From Polytrichum commune (lineage: Eukaryota; Streptophyta; Polytrichopsida; Polytrichales; Polytrichaceae): 60,000 nucleotides of DNA. The position numbers were made by a program, and so were the translations under genes. The notes beneath the pieces are model-generated. The model worked only from the letters and a program-made list of their open reading frames with translations. It made no database searches and was not told the origin of the DNA. The DNA lies in NCBI GenBank assembly GCA_950295325.1, contig OX485809.1, positions 2,544,001-2,604,000 on the forward strand, read 5' to 3'. Shown here piece after piece: positions 1 through 10,617 of the stretch (position 1 is its first letter; every line of letters starts with the position of its first letter).

Positions 1-35
1 AACTCTTGGCTCGTGTGTGAAGTGGCCGTTAGATT
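1..35. repeat. 3' end of a MITE of the GGGCCACTT family, cut by the window edge
   Basis: The first bases (ctcttggctcgtgtgtgaag, then tggccgtta) match the right end of the element at 30676-31278 (ctcttggctcatgtgtgaag, then tggccctaa). The rest of this copy lies outside the window. Only the end is visible, so the call rests on that similarity. Confidence 0.4.
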
Positions 36-944
36 AAAATGGAATTGAGACCAAATAAGTTAATCACACATTTGGGATGCATTGGTTCACTTATTGTGGC
101 ATTTCTCTTGTTTAACAAATACTAAACAACTACCCTAGGCCAGGGCCCGGATACTCAGTGCCCATGGTAATTAGTTTTTCATTTATGAATAAACAAATAT
201 GCCAATTAGTGAGTGTGAAAATTAGCCAAGGTGATACTAAACTCCTTTACACTAAAAATTAGTGCCAACAACAAATCTAGGAAGCATTGTTCATCTTGGC
301 ACTTGACATTGTTGTAGTACCTCTACCAATATGGTTATTTATAGATGAATAACTATTTTGGTTTACATTTTTTAGATGCGGAAATCCCAAATCCAAAGGA
401 AAAATCGTTATTCTCCACATTAAATTTTGAGATATTTTTAAAAACCATTTTCCAAAATCATTGGTTTTCTTTTAAATAAGTGGTAAAGGTACTGCGGTAT
501 TCACTTGGCACTATTCACTAACAAGCATGTGGCATGCACTAATCATAAGCAAACAAATTTTTTTGTAATCCATGATAAAGGAGCATAGAATTCACCATCT
601 TCGTGAATTTAGTGTCACTCAATAGCAATTTCAACCCTCAGTAACTTTGAGATTTGGCTAGGTTGTATACGTGATATGAAATAGTACCACCCTCACTAAT
701 ATAGATTTAGTGTAAACTCGTTTAATTATAAATATGCACTAGATTTACACATGGTTGTTTATACAGTTGGGACATATGAGCAGGAAGGACCAATAGTTTT
801 TTATGATCCCAGAACTAAAACTCACGATTCAAGAATCAATTAAATTGTTGGGGGGAGATTTTCGGACACGCTCGTTCAAGATCCCGACATTTTAAAGTCC
901 AACCAGTTAAAAGCGCTCCGCATCCCCTCCGAGTGGGTGTGTTT

Positions 945-1060
945 TCTTGGTTACACATTGACATCTTTTGGTTTTTCTTCATTAATTTGAGGTATATTTT
1001 ACATATTCCCCTAAAATGAATGATAACCTCGTTAGAGTCTTGAACTTCAACTAATTATTC
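945..1060 (+). repeat. Dispersed repeat, copy 1 of 3
   Basis: The order 'atcttttggtttttcttcat, ttgaggtata, gttagagtcttgaacttcaa' recurs in diverged form at about 6530-6660 and 32640-32760. No ORF or terminal structure can be seen. It is probably a fragment of an old transposable element. Confidence 0.4.
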
Positions 1061-1137
1061 TCCAAACCCATGTCCCGATCACCAAACTTCCCGTCCGGTT
1101 CCAACTGTGAAATTACTGGTCCGAGACGACCCTAAAC

Positions 1138-1312
1138 TACCGGATGATGGTGGAAAGATACCCACATCTCAAGGAAGAGGTTGGCGGTTCAAATCCCAGC
1201 TATGAAATCTCCTCTTTACTTGACTGAAAACTCGTCAGGTGGTCAATTGCCTACTGTGCTTTTGCGTTGACGTGTCAACCTTTTGTCTCCAAAAAACAAA
1301 AAAATAAACTTA
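1138..1312 (+). mobile_element. tRNA-derived SINE-like element, copy 1
   Basis: A box-A-like stretch (TGGTGGAAAGA, 1148-1158) lies about 38 bases before a box-B-like stretch (GGTTCAAATCC, 1186-1196), as in the internal Pol III promoter of tRNAs. Similarity to the copy at 3938-4065 continues past box B (atgaaatcTcctct, ctTgactgaaaa, gtggtcaat...cct), so this is a repeat and not a tRNA gene. An A-rich stretch near 1291-1310 could be the tail. No acceptor stem can be folded. Confidence 0.45.
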
Positions 1313-1989
1313 CTGGGAATCAAGTTCAGAAATACTAGATGTTGGCCCACCACTTTTCACACGTTAACAACCGGAAATGCTGATGGATGATGCCAAAAGT
1401 GGTTGGTGTGATCAGCCCCTCTATTGGTTCATCTATAACTAATAAGCGATCGATTCTCCATGCTCTTTGATCAATCCCCACGTATGTCGGTGAACGGTGT
1501 ACTTAATACTAACCTACAGCAGTGCGAGGGAAATGAGATTCCTCCAATTCCACTGATGATGTTCTTTGAATGGTTTAAAGCCAGAGTGGTTCCCTCGACT
1601 ACAATTAGGCACTAGATTCACAAGTGGCATCATGTCAGGCTGGGAAGCCCCATGAATGTAGCAGTGGAGGCTAATAAAAGAAACCGTGTCTTATTCCTTG
1701 TCTATTCACGCAACTGGAGTGGGATTCCCCTTCATGCCCCGGCCCCCTCCCTCCAGGCTTTGAGGAGCGAGGATTCAGGCTCCACACACTTGTTGTCCAT
1801 TGTTATAAAGTGATAAAAAGACGTTCCCAAAAACATTCCGGTGGATGGAATCCGTCCAGAATCCATGGATGGCACAAATTCGGGAAGTGCATCCACTCAT
1901 CAGATTCCAGGTTTTTCCTTCTTCTATTGTTGTTTAATACACAGTGCATTGAATGAACAAGGAGAACCGGCCGCTAACTTAGGTTAGTT

Positions 1990-2145
1990 ACAGATGCACC
2001 AGTTGGGGTTCAAGGCTTCGGGAGATCCACTGATAATCTTTGAGGAATCTATGGAATATACCTCGATTTAACAACGAAACTCGAAAGATTACAACATGTA
2101 ACCAGATGGACTTGAATCGCAAAAGGATTTTACCGGTGATGCCCA
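1990..2145 (+). repeat. Dispersed repeat family D, copy 1 of 3
   Basis: The order 'caccagttgg, caaggcttcgg, gaggaatctatggaatatacc, acatgtaaccag' recurs at 7435-7560 and 56505-56640 with 70-80% apparent identity. No coding potential is visible. The boundaries are approximate. Confidence 0.55.
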
Positions 2146-2317
2146 AAATCCTTCCTGGGCATTGATGTTCATGTGTGTGTGTGTGGGGTGACTTCGATGA
2201 CTCTCACACTTACAAATTGCCTTCAACTATCTTGCAGGCACACTTGAAGTTATATCAAGAAAAATATCTATTGTGCACATATCTCAATAGGAAGGTTGTC
2301 ATTCATATCTTTAGTAA

Positions 2318-2741
2318 GGGTGAGTTTTCATGTAGGCTGCTCATCTACTAGATTTTGATGTGAATAAGGATGAACTCACCCAAATGTAGAGGGAATATGG
2401 TGGGGTAAGGTTTGTATGTGCCAACTAGCTATTCCCATCTTCACAAATCCAAGCCCACTTATTGACCTCCTCCGCCTCCCAGTTACCAAGAATGGAGTTC
2501 TAGACCAACATTTGTTCTCTTGAGTCTCAACTGGTCTAAATCTTTTGGTGACCGGTCCTCGTAGGTTAAAGACTATTTAGTGGACGCATGGAAGTCTAGT
2601 AGCTCGAGTCATGGCCCTCCACATTCTAGTGGACCGCCAAAATGTGGTTGGATGGCGGTTGGGGCTTAACTACACGCAAACACCTCCGACTCACTATTGT
2701 CTGAAATTCAGCGGGCAAGTGGCCTACATGGAAACTCGCCC
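2318..2741. mobile_element. Tourist-like MITE (PIF/Harbinger type), GGGTGAGTTT family
   Basis: The left end GGGTGAGTTTTCATGTAGGC is matched in inverse by the right end, which reads GGGCGAGTTTCCATGTAGGC on the minus strand. Both ends are flanked by TAA (2315-2317 and 2742-2744), the TWA target duplication typical of PIF/Harbinger elements. The element is 424 bp with no ORF, so it is non-autonomous. A 109-bp relative with similar ends and the same TAA flanks lies at 49826-49934. Confidence 0.75.
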
Positions 2742-3228
2742 TAAGTAATATCTTAGCTTGTACACCAATCACTTGTTGAATAATAGATATTTCCTTAAAG
2801 TCTCTTAGAAAATTCTTGGTTTGGTAGGGAGTTTTGGTCTAATTTTGATTGGTTATTTAATGTTTGAGGAGTGTTCAAGTGATGTCGGAAGCCCCCAACT
2901 TTAGTGAAATGAAAGGGCATGTGTTTGACTTCGGCCAAAAGACAAATTATATAAAAATGAATCTCATGAATGGTGCTCTCAAAAGTTTGATAAGGACTTC
3001 GTTTGTATGTTGTTATTGTCAGACCAAATTGTCTAAATTGATTTCTTACACATTGTAACATATCCAAAGCAAGGGGGGGGATCCTACCAAATCATGAGTT
3101 TTAGATGCTTTATGGATGACCTTTATTGATGAAACTTCTTTGAGAAAACTTTCTATTAAGAGTATGTTGACTTGTGATTCATAGTGTATGTGCATTGGAC
3201 TCAATGTCCTAATCCTGGATTGACTTAT

Positions 3229-3390
3229 GCAAGGCTAGCTTTGGCCCACCCATCCTAGTAGGACAACCTAGAATGTCGGTTTTTAATAGCCCGACACACT
3301 CTTTGTGTACGTGTCCTTCAAGCATTGAGGAAATTTGCATGACTTTGTGCTAATCCATAAAACCTCAGGGTTTGAGACCAAACCCATGGG
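3229..3390 (+). repeat. Dispersed repeat, inverted partner at 42395-42560
   Basis: Segments such as 'aggctagctttggcccaccc', 'atcctagtaggacaacctag' and 'tttttaatagcccgacac' appear in reverse complement at 42480-42560, and similarity continues to the 'cctcagggtttgagaccaaa' segment. The order is kept, so this is one old repeat in opposite orientations 39 kb apart. No gene is recognised in it. Confidence 0.5.
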
Positions 3391-3937
3391 TTCAACTGCT
3401 TTACTTCACAAATAACTATAATGAGATAGAAACTACTACTTGTCTCCAATATAAGAGTATGCATCAGAGGGAATGCATTTTGAGATTTGAGGGCATTGTC
3501 CGAGGGCATGTGCTTGAACATCCCGGAATGCACGACCATGAAGGACATTCCATTGCACAACATGCATTATGATGTAGGGAATTGTACATTGGGCATTACA
3601 CAAGGCATAGTGTATCATCACCTCAAATGAATGGATTCCGCTAAATAACATAAAATTCTAAGGAACATAAAAGTGCCAAGTCTTTATGTTTCATTTATTT
3701 ATTTTATTATTTAAGTTAATTCTTGTATGCAATTAAGATGTTATTCTCAAATGGTTGAAATCAAGTTGAAGGCTAGCCACGATGTGCACTTTGAAGAGAA
3801 GGTACACAACTGGACCAAATTATGATGTAAAACATTTCCAAATGCTATGACAATGAAAGGAAAAAAAACATATTCACGACTTAAATTTCTTGTGTGTGGA
3901 GAGAGAGAGAGAGGAAGAGCCTCAATGATATTTTGTA

Positions 3938-4065
3938 GCAAGGATGATAGTGAAGAGATTCCCAAAATCGAATGAAGTGGTTGGCGGTTTGATTCCCGAC
4001 CATGAAATCTTCTCTCTACTTAATGAAAAAATCCAGCCAAATGGTCAAGCACCTCCTATATTCCA
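3938..4065 (+). mobile_element. tRNA-derived SINE-like element, copy 2
   Basis: Box-A-like TAGTGAAGAGA starts at 3948 and box-B-like GGTTTGATTCC lies at 3986-3996, with the same spacing as the copy at 1138. The flanks 'aggatgat' and 'ggttggcggtt' and the downstream 'catgaaatcttctctctact' are shared. A short (catata)n stretch follows at about 4066-4082. Confidence 0.45.
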
Positions 4066-4082
4066 TATACATATACATATAC

Positions 4083-6530
4083 AATTTTTGTTTTGGAAGA
4101 TTTACTTTTGCAAGCAGGTGAAGATATTCGGCTCCAAAAGTGCGGTCCAAGAAGCCAATCCAATCAACTAGCATCCACTTGAATATCACGTTTTCTATAA
4201 AGACATCAAGAGCATCCTCCACCTTTCACGTACACGAATTACATGCATGGTTTCGAGGCATTCCACCTCACGCACTACAACCAGTGTCGGCCAGCCACTC
4301 TCCTCTTACAACTCAATTGACAGTGGCCACACGGTCATAGGGCACCCTCCGTACAGGAATAGGGCACCTCACAGGCATTAGGTAAAAACGTGTTAACTTA
4401 TTAGGGCACCCTTTTCCGACTGCCCGCCGCTACCATCAACCCCCATACCCTATTGCCACTAATGCCCCATCCCCACCCAACTTTACCAAATAACCTAAGT
4501 TTTTCCCTAAAACCCGGGTAAAGCTCCCTCGGTTATAGCAGAGGCGTCCGGCTCTCCCAATGCACCTACATGAACTTGCTCCGGAGATTTCAAGTAGGTT
4601 TTAGGGTTTAGGGCTTTCACACATGTTCCTTGTTTTATCTACCAAGCAATGACATGTTGCATAGGTTTTATCCCATCCCCAAATGTATGACTGCTCATCT
4701 ATCTTATCGTCGGTTTTTGTTAATGGAGCTCCTCGTGCCTCCATAGCTAAGACTAAAAGCAACCAATCACAAGGGCAGGAGGTGACACTTTTAAAGGTCA
4801 AACACTCTTGCCTCATGTCTAGGTACCGATGGGAGGGTCGGTGCTTGAGGCTTGAAACCTTCACGTTTAAATCATGCCACATCATTTGCCAACTAGGCTC
4901 GGCACTAGATAATGTCGATGGTGTGAAGGTTGTGTGTTCTAGAACCAACTTTTAGGCTTAGCTAAAGTCAAGTGGGGAGGGGGCATAACATACACTAGTA
5001 ACATAGTCTACATATATACCCCGCTCTAAAAGGAGACCAAAAGTTGGATGAATCTGGGTCTACCAACGGCAAGCACTTCCCTTGTCGAATCAATGCTACG
5101 ATACCCTAAAGTCATGTGTTCAAAAAGTCTTTGTTCATTGGTTGTGTAGCTAGCGAGGAGGCATTGGACAGGGAGAACTGGTGTTCAAGATTGAAGCCCT
5201 CATATGAGTTTCAGTTTGAAGGGTTCTCAAATTCCAGCTCTTCAGTTGAAGGGTGGGTTCAAATCCAAGACGTCAATCCAAGAATATAGAAATGAAATGC
5301 AAAACTCGTATTAAATTTGTGCATGACTTATATGGTACATGTTTCTAGTACACTGTGAAGAATCAAGAATCAACCATCTAACTCCACTTCTTGTAGTGAC
5401 AATGACTTATGCTTGGTGATTCTTGTGGCAGGCATAATGTGCCGAGGACTTCAAGTGATGTCTTCATTTCCAATTTGGGGTTGCATTTTGAAGGGTTGTT
5501 TTGAAAGAGGTATATTTTGAAGGGCCAAATCACATTTGAAGGGCATTGAAGACTTCAATGTTGATCCAACATATTTTATGATGGGAGAGGCAAAAGAGGT
5601 GCTCTAGTAGAAAATTGCAAGGGCCCATGGCAGAGAAATGTTGTTATAATATATTTTTAATGAATAGTTTTTGGGGGAAGAGAAGATGAAGACAAGAGAA
5701 GACAAGAGAATGGTCAAACGTACTTTATTCTTTCCAAAATTGCTCTTTTTGGGCATATATTAAAAAAGTCAGCACATTCACTTTTTGGTGAGTGGTCATT
5801 CCTCTTGGTCCACATTTAGTTTACACCTACTGAGGGGCCCAAAGGCTTTGTAAAGATGTTTTTAAGAGAAAATCAGACCACGAATGTTGGACCATCAAGT
5901 CGGACCATGGAAAAAAACTATCTTCCACGGTCCGACCTCATGGTCCATGATGTAAACCGGCCCTCAACTCCAAAACATTCATACATTGGAACATTGGAAC
6001 GCTAATTTTTTTTAAATATTGGATAAAATGCGAAAAAAAAAAACATGGATGTAAGTCCCCGAGATGGTGTGCTTTGCCATTTATGACACGTCCATATATA
6101 ATCAACTCGTGCATCCAAGACTAACGATGAAAACTATGTTGAATCCTACGTGCGGGTTACCTCTCAACACTCACAAGGTTGAATACATGCAACAACCTCC
6201 TCAAATAATGTTGCCCATGTTAAATAACAAAAGCGGGGTACGTGCGATGCATGGGTTTGTAAACAAAAAAACGAGAACCCGCATGAAGACCACCGTGAGG
6301 ATCCGTGTCGACTCCCCATACTACAAAATTAACCAAGGCTAGCTTACATGTTGCTATGCATATGATAGTCATCCAACATGGATCTGTGTTCAGATGCATT
6401 AATGTAATACATACCTACACTAAGCTTATATGCACCTCGACCTCAATGTCTTGTTTAATTACGACATCCTGTTTGGCTTCCTGCACATAATCGTTCCAAA
6501 TCCGTGTGTTTTTATAAGTTTTTCCAACCG
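4083..6530. other. No recognisable gene
   Basis: Short ORFs exist on both strands, but none shows a known motif, a gene-like length or consistent splice sites. The part from about 5000 to 6060 is AT-rich, with gaagggtt/ttgaagggc reiterations near 5210-5540. I see nothing else to annotate. Confidence 0.5.
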
Positions 6531-6700
6531 CTCACTGTGCATGTTGTGTTCTTCGGTTATTCGTTTCTTGACTTGAGGTATTTATATATATTCCATAACG
6601 TATTCTACTAGAACGGTTGGCGAGTATCCCGAAGTCTTGAATTTCAACCGGCTACAATGCGGTCGAGTCTCCCCATTCATTGATCTTGCGTGCCCAACTC
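6530..6700 (+). repeat. Dispersed repeat, copy 2 of 3 (see 945-1060)
   Basis: It shares the 'ttgaggtat', 'gaagtcttgaatttcaacc' order with the copies near 945 and 32640. It lies just left of the MITE at 6765. Confidence 0.4.
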
Positions 6701-6764
6701 TTCATGGTATCGGCTAATTAACTTGGTTGGCAATTGCTTCTTAGAATAGGAGGCATTCATGTAA

Positions 6765-7308
6765 GGGCCGCTTTACACCTAGAGGCCGGGCCAATTCGTT
6801 GTGTAAGAGGCTTGAAATTCTCACTTGTGATTGGCCAAAAGGTTGAAATCAGTCCCAACACCTTTACACCTAGAGGTCGGGGCGATTTGGGGGTATGAAT
6901 TAATTTAATAAAAAAATGTATGAAATGACACGGCCTGAGCTCGTTGAATTGGGTGCACCCAAAATGGATGGCCAATTCTTGGCCTCGGGGCCAATGTCAC
7001 ATTTCAATATAAAAACATTCTTAAATAAATAAGTTATATGTTTACATATTTAGAGAACCATATATATTGGATTATGTGGAAATTTGAATGGCTTTATGCT
7101 AGATTATACCACATCCGTTGGATTATGCTAGATTTATTGAATGAGCCTAGCTTCCTGGCCCTAAGGCCTTTACATGTGAGAAAATTGGCCCCCATTATAG
7201 TCTTGTTATACTGTGTAGTTGAGGCCGGCCTCCAACCCAAAAGGGGTTGAAATTTCATGCAATCGGCCTCAAGGGGAATTGGCCCGGCCTCTAGGTGTAA
7301 AACGGCCC
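6765..7308. mobile_element. Tourist-like MITE (PIF/Harbinger type), GGGCCG family
   Basis: The two ends are inverted copies over 32 bp with one mismatch: GGGCCGCTTTACACCTAGAG plus GGCCGGGCCAATT on the left, the same with CGT for CGC on the right read from the minus strand. TAA flanks both sides (6762-6764 and 7309-7311). The length is 544 bp. An internal copy of the end motif (ctttacacctagaggtcggg, near 6861) suggests partial internal duplication. No transposase is encoded. The near-identical ends suggest fairly recent mobility. Confidence 0.85.
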
Positions 7309-7374
7309 TAAGTGCACATGCCTGGGACCGATGTCAGGAAGGGTTTCTCATGTTCCACATTCTCAACTTGGATT

Positions 7375-7600
7375 ATAACCAACCTCCTTGCAATGAACCA
7401 ACTGCTAGTTATAGATGAATTGGTTGTGTTTGAGAAACAACCAGTTGGATTCCAAGGCTTCGGAAGAGTTACCGATCACTCTAGAAGAATCTATAGAATA
7501 TACCCCAAGTTAACAAAGAAAACACTGAAAGCTTACAAACATGTGACCAGTTGGAGTTGGAAACACTAGACTTTTCAACTAAATGAGCCAATTGGTCCGC
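7375..7600 (+). repeat. Dispersed repeat family D, copy 2 of 3
   Basis: It contains 'accagttggattccaaggct', 'tctatagaatataccccaag' and 'aacatgtgaccagttgg' in the same order as the copies at 1990 and 56505. Confidence 0.55.
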
Positions 7601-7609
7601 TCAATTTAA

Positions 7610-9480
7610 TGTATGGAACGTGATGGGAACGTAATGATTGCTAGTTGATACGAGAGAATACCCGTTGAGGGTTCTTAAAATACAACTCAACCATTCCAAT
7701 ACACCCACACATGTTTATAAAGCCATGCAAATAATCAATTGTAATATGAAAGATCTCATCGATTGTGACAAAAGGATTGTCTCATAATGGCCCAATTGGT
7801 TCATTTTAGTTGATAAGGTCAGACTGGTTATGCTTAAATCTCCCATAGACACTCCCCTTTGCCACAGATGATTCTTTCTTTTTCTTCCATGTTCATGACA
7901 TGCAAACAATCATCGTGGGTTTCACACGAATGTCCAAGTTTCAAGTTTAGAAACACTTCCAGTCTTAATTTCACAGTGTGCACCAATCTCACAGTCACAC
8001 TTCCAAATAACTCATCTTTGTGACGCTGAAAGCAATGTAACTTATAGACACAGATTATATTAAGCCAAAAGTTGGTGCTCTTTTATACTTGATGTCACAC
8101 ATGATTAGTGACTTTAAGTTTGGCTTACTTAATGCATCGTTGCACACCTGTTGATGATCATGGGATGGAATAATAAGTGTTGATAGCATTTTAGTGTTAC
8201 TTTTACAGTGGCCTTTGTCATTGTGCTACACAATGGACTCATTGTGTGTGTGTGTGTGTGTGCATGCACACATGGCATGCTGTATCTCTACTTGGTTTTT
8301 GGTTATTGAGTAACATCATATGATATGGCCCTTTCACCCTTGATTTGAGGTGTCTATATTCGGTCACCAACAAAATTAGTTGCACCTACCTGACATCACC
8401 ATCCTTGATGAAAATAATTAATGAAAATGAACAAAACCTTTGCCATGAGAAGAAGTTTTGTCTAACTTTGTTTTTCTTAAGTACACTTAGAATTTGTCTT
8501 AGTATTTTAAACCCTACTCTCATTATCAACCTCCTATACGTATCATGGTGGAGTGTGTTCAATGCCTCTAACCTAAGTTCGGCTCTCTACAAATGCTAAT
8601 ATTATTTCCCTCATATGATAATGGCTAGTAAAACAATCTCTCATCTACAAAAAAAGAGAAAATCTAAACTATTATGGTAAGATGGTTCGAGGGACTTCAA
8701 GCATGACATGACCATACGATTTTGTTGAAAGATAGCAAAATAAGACCACAACTGCCACATGTCTAGACACGTGTGCATGGGAGTGTAAACATGCTATATA
8801 GACAACTTGTGTGTCGAACAAACATTGAGATTTGGGGCACAAGTGTTGTAGTGCACATACACCCCCCCTCCTCCCTTTATGGCTAGAAAGACACCCCCCG
8901 AAACCGGGAAAACAAACCCACCCACAATATCTCACGATCGTGGGTGCATCATTATACGTACTTTAAATCAACTTAGATATTATGCGGATGGGATTTTCCG
9001 ATCCGCCACAAGACCGACGACCCCAAATGCCGCGGAATTTTTTGCAGGATGGGATTGGGTGGCCTTTTTACTACAAGGGACATGAGCACCACCAAACCTA
9101 ACCTAAAGTGCCATAACCCACAAACACAAAGAGTTATTATGTTGAGAGCCCTAGTTATAAGGTTGTTGGTGGGTGGGTTTATTGGCCCTTGCTTCCCAAG
9201 ACAGCGGCGAACCTGGGTAGCTGAGGGCTCCCGAGCCGCCGCTTCTAGATGCCGAGCCTACTCTCTTTTTCAGCGCAATACAAGGCGGACCAGGTGCGGA
9301 CCAGGTTCGGAGCAGGTCCGGTTCAGGCTCGGTCCGCTCCCGCGCGAGTGGCCCCAGCGAGGCATTAAGTAGAATCTCGTCAGGTTGTACCTCACACACG
9401 ATCTGCCTTTTGTTAGATCCCTCGTCCGGAGTTTGGCGTCTCTGGATTCATCACCAGCTGCTCCAAATTCTCCATACGTA
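7610..9480. other. No recognisable gene; (GT)n at 8244-8262
   Basis: The stretch is AT-rich up to about 8860, with a GT microsatellite at 8244. From 8880 to 9400 the base composition becomes more GC-rich (ccgcggaattt, gaacctgggtag, gcgcgagtggcc). Short ORFs there have no recognisable product. Confidence 0.45.
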
Positions 9481-9524
9481 AAAGTAAGTAAGTCAGTGCA
9501 AGTGCAAGTGCAAGTGGTGGCGTT

Positions 9525-9920
9525 TAAAGGACTGCTTCCTGGCATGGTTGCTGTGTAGCGAAATCTTGTGAGTGAGTGAGAACTGCGGAGAATTTTGATC
9601 TCTTGACGTTTTGAGATTTGGGTGTAATGTTAGTGCAAGCTTAGGATAGAAAATTTTTGGTAACGGAAGGAAATTGAGTTCAAGTGTGCGGTGTGAAAAA
9701 TCATTGCTTCCTGTGGACTTCGTTGTGTAGAAACATCTTGTGAATGCCAAGTGAGTGTGGGAAGTGTCGATCTCTTACAGGTTTGAGGTTTTGGGTGCGA
9801 GAGACTGGTGCAGGCTCGGACATAGTATACATAAAATGAGCATAAGCTTGAGTTCAAGTGCCGGTTTGAAGGATGTAATTGTTCCTGTGTTCGAACTTTG
9901 TGCACCAAAATCTAAGTTGT
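9525..9920 (+). repeat. Tandem repeat upstream of the NAR2-like gene, period about 175-190 bp
   Basis: Three diverged units begin at about 9530 (actgcttcctggcatggttg), 9700 (attgcttcctgtggacttcg) and 9877 (attgttcctgtgttcgaact). Each continues with 'tgtgtag...atcttgtgag', 'tctcttga...gtttgag..ttgggtg' and 'aagcttgagttcaagtg'. They lie in what is probably the promoter or 5' leader region of the gene starting at 10618. Confidence 0.6.
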
Positions 9921-10364
9921 GAGCCTCTCGGAGGATATGGTGAGGTTCAATGAGCTTTTAGAAAGATTCTCAGTTTTGGTTCTGAGACGGAGAGATGCTC
10001 GGAATAGTAAAACACAACGCAATATAACAACGGTCCCTGAACGAAAGTGGTGGCGTGACGAAATTGCATGTTGTGTTAGTTTGGTTGCGAAACTACCACG
10101 TGAGCCTCAGCGGATTTAGTGAGATTTGGATAGTTTTGAGGTTGAGTTCTGGGGTTTGGATGGGAAAGCACTGCAAACCCAGACGTAACATAAAATGGTT
10201 CACAGTTTTAATGCAATTTTTCTGGTGAAGAATCACAATGAAAATCCTGCGGTGATATTCATTGTTGTTCTTGGCTGCGTGGGGGGATCAAGTGCACTGG
10301 ATGCAGTCGTAGAATGAATGCTTGCAGAAGAGAACAGTTGAGATGGCTAAATTCTCTTTACTGT

Positions 10365-10530
10365 CATGGTTCTGTGAAATTCGGCCAGAATGTTTTGAGT
10401 AACTAGTGGGGGCTTCAAGATTTAGTAGAGAGATGAGACGAGATGGCGTTCTCCTTACTGTAATGACTTGTGGAATTCGGCCAGAATTTTTGGGCAACTA
10501 GTGGGGGTTCAGAATTTCAGTGGAGGCCAT
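10365..10530 (+). repeat. Direct duplication of about 100 bp before the NAR2-like start
   Basis: 'gaaattcggccagaatgttt...aactagtgggggcttcaaga' (about 10377-10424) is repeated as 'ggaattcggccagaattttt...aactagtgggggttcagaat' (about 10473-10516). It lies within 250 bp upstream of the ATG at 10618, so it may be part of the 5' UTR or promoter. Confidence 0.6.
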
Positions 10531-10617
10531 TTACAATGCGTTCTTCTCAGTTTAGTGGCGGTCAGTTGGTCTGACATCAAGAATCTGTTGCTAACTAACT
10601 GTGCAGAATTTGAAGTC

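Noticed and set aside
1184-1201. tRNA gene
   Set aside because: Only box A- and box B-like stretches are present. No acceptor stem or anticodon arm folds, and the sequence is repeated elsewhere with its flank.
9270-9545. Short ORFs around 9.1-9.5 kb as genes
   Set aside because: They overlap in several frames in a GC-richer segment, and none has a recognisable product or codon pattern.
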